This document shows, one piece after another, positions 63,363 to 64,000 of a stretch of DNA of 64,000 nucleotides. The notes below the pieces were generated by a model. It was not told the origin of the DNA. It did no database searches and saw only the letters and a list, made by a program, of their open reading frames with translations. Location: the NCBI GenBank assembly GCA_900298995.1, contig OMIC01000007.1:1-64000 (forward strand), written 5' to 3'. Position numbers and translations under genes: made by a program. This stretch comes from Hyphomicrobiaceae bacterium (GTDB lineage: Bacteria; Pseudomonadota; Alphaproteobacteria; Rhizobiales; Aestuariivirgaceae). How positions within the stretch are numbered: position 1 is the first letter of the stretch; each line of letters opens with the position of its first letter.

Positions 63363-64000
63363 ATGAATGCACCGACCGCGACAGCCTCTCCGCCGCCCCT
63401 GACGCGGATTGCGCCGGACAACTGGAAGCTTGCCATCCTTGTCGGTGTGCTGGTGTCGCTGGTCGCAGTCCTGGCTGCGCCGGCCGCTGTGTCCTTCTGG
63501 ATCGTCGGCGCCATGGCGGCGCTCATCGCCGCGGCCTTCGCCATCAACGCCTATCGCCGCAAATACTATGGCGGACTGCTTGTCGCGCCGGCGATTGCCG
63601 TTCTGTTCGTCATGAACATCTTCCCGCTGCTCTGGTCGCTGGGCCTCTCCTTCTTTGCCTATCAGTCGAACCAGCAATCGATCCGCTTCGTGGGTCTGGC
63701 CAACTACGTCAAGGTCCTGACCAGCGAACTCACCGCCACGGCCAACTGGCTGGCCCTCATCAACACTGCCATCTTCGTGATCTTCACCGTCGCCGCCCAG
63801 ATGATCGTGGGCTTCCTGCTTGCCATGCTGTTTGCCAAGCAGTTTCCCCTGCGCAAGTACCTGCTCATCCTGGTGCTTACCCCGATGATGCTCTCCGTCG
63901 TCGCCTCGGGCGTGTTCTTCACCTATTACTATGACCCGACCTTTGGCATCCTCAGTTATGTGGTCAACTCCCTGACGGGCGAGCAATTCGTCCTCATGAG
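63363..64000 (+). CDS. Sugar ABC importer permease (partial, runs off right edge)
   Basis: The first 212 residues are present. After a Pro-rich N-terminus (MNAPTATASPPPLTRIAPDN) come two hydrophobic segments near 24-60, then the MalF/UgpA-like stretch YYGGLLVAPAIAVLFVMNIFPLLWSLGLSFFAYQ and the segment LINTAIFVIFTVAAQMIVGFLLAMLFAKQF. The EAA loop must lie beyond the window. It follows the binding-protein gene and belongs to the same CUT1 importer; a second permease is expected next. Confidence 0.9.
   Translation, partial: MNAPTATASPPPLTRIAPDNWKLAILVGVLVSLVAVLAAPAAVSFWIVGAMAALIAAAFAINAYRRKYYGGLLVAPAIAVLFVMNIFPLLWSLGLSFFAYQSNQQSIRFVGLANYVKVLTSELTATANWLALINTAIFVIFTVAAQMIVGFLLAMLFAKQFPLRKYLLILVLTPMMLSVVASGVFFTYYYDPTFGILSYVVNSLTGEQFVLM

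Noticed and set aside
61419-63986. 855-codon open frame on the minus strand opposite the ABC ATPase, binding protein and permease
   Set aside because: It is antisense to three well-supported transporter genes, shows no domain and has the His/Asp/Gly/Arg-rich make-up of frames opposite GC-rich genes.

Overview
The window reads as chromosomal DNA of an alphaproteobacterium, probably of the order Hyphomicrobiales. Grounds for this are a group-2-type ABC capsule exporter, a RutR/PreTA/HydA reductive pyrimidine pathway, an FnrN/FnrL-like regulator next to a universal stress protein, NMT1-type and CUT1-type ABC transporters, and GTG/TTG starts. The assignment is from gene content and is not a tree. 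About 54 genes are supported. The left edge is the 3' part of a 5S rRNA and its terminator, so an rRNA operon lies to the left.

Layout. (1) 248-19987, polysaccharide block A: an FkbM-TPR-sulfotransferase fusion, a 1012-aa glycosyltransferase with an RgpF-like (rhamnan synthesis F) end, rfbACBD for dTDP-L-rhamnose, a GT2, three further sulfotransferase proteins (one with two sulfotransferase domains), a 934-aa double GT2, and two secreted proteins of unknown role. (2) 20023-26014, GC-rich metabolic block on the minus strand: leuB, a small conserved protein, a tandem UspA protein with an FNR-type box, an FNR-family regulator, and preA/preT. (3) 26209-40561, polysaccharide block B: an NAD-dependent epimerase, a secreted protein, three more sulfotransferases, then kpsE, kpsT, kpsM, kpsC, kpsS, a Wza/KpsD-like lipoprotein and a GT-B-like protein. 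(4) 40579-49828, pyrimidine/amide catabolism: rutR, an ABC importer with NMT1-type binding protein, hydA, a carbamoyl-amino-acid hydrolase, a RocB-like M20 hydrolase and a RidA protein. (5) 49831-57479, amine oxidation: a PuuB-like oxidase, DadA-like dehydrogenase, RlpA-like protein, a trimethylamine-dehydrogenase-family flavoprotein, an AguB-like amidase and an MFS exporter. (6) 57629 to the right edge, sugar catabolism/import: GntR regulator, sugar isomerase-like protein, Gfo/Idh/MocA dehydrogenase, and a CUT1 ABC importer whose permease runs off the end.

How they fit together. Blocks A and B together hold eight sulfotransferase domains in seven proteins, a rhamnose pathway, several glycosyltransferases and a complete Kdo-linked ABC capsule export set. 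The most economical reading is a sulfated, rhamnose-containing capsule, which I infer and cannot prove here. The pyrimidine pathway is split: preTA lies on one side of block B and rutR-ABC-hydA on the other. Both halves carry the same RutR-box-like palindrome (TTGnTCGnnTGGTCAA) upstream, which supports one regulon interrupted by the capsule block. The sulfotransferase-rich parts look visibly poorer in GC than the flanking metabolic genes, which fits acquisition or exchange of the capsule-specific genes.
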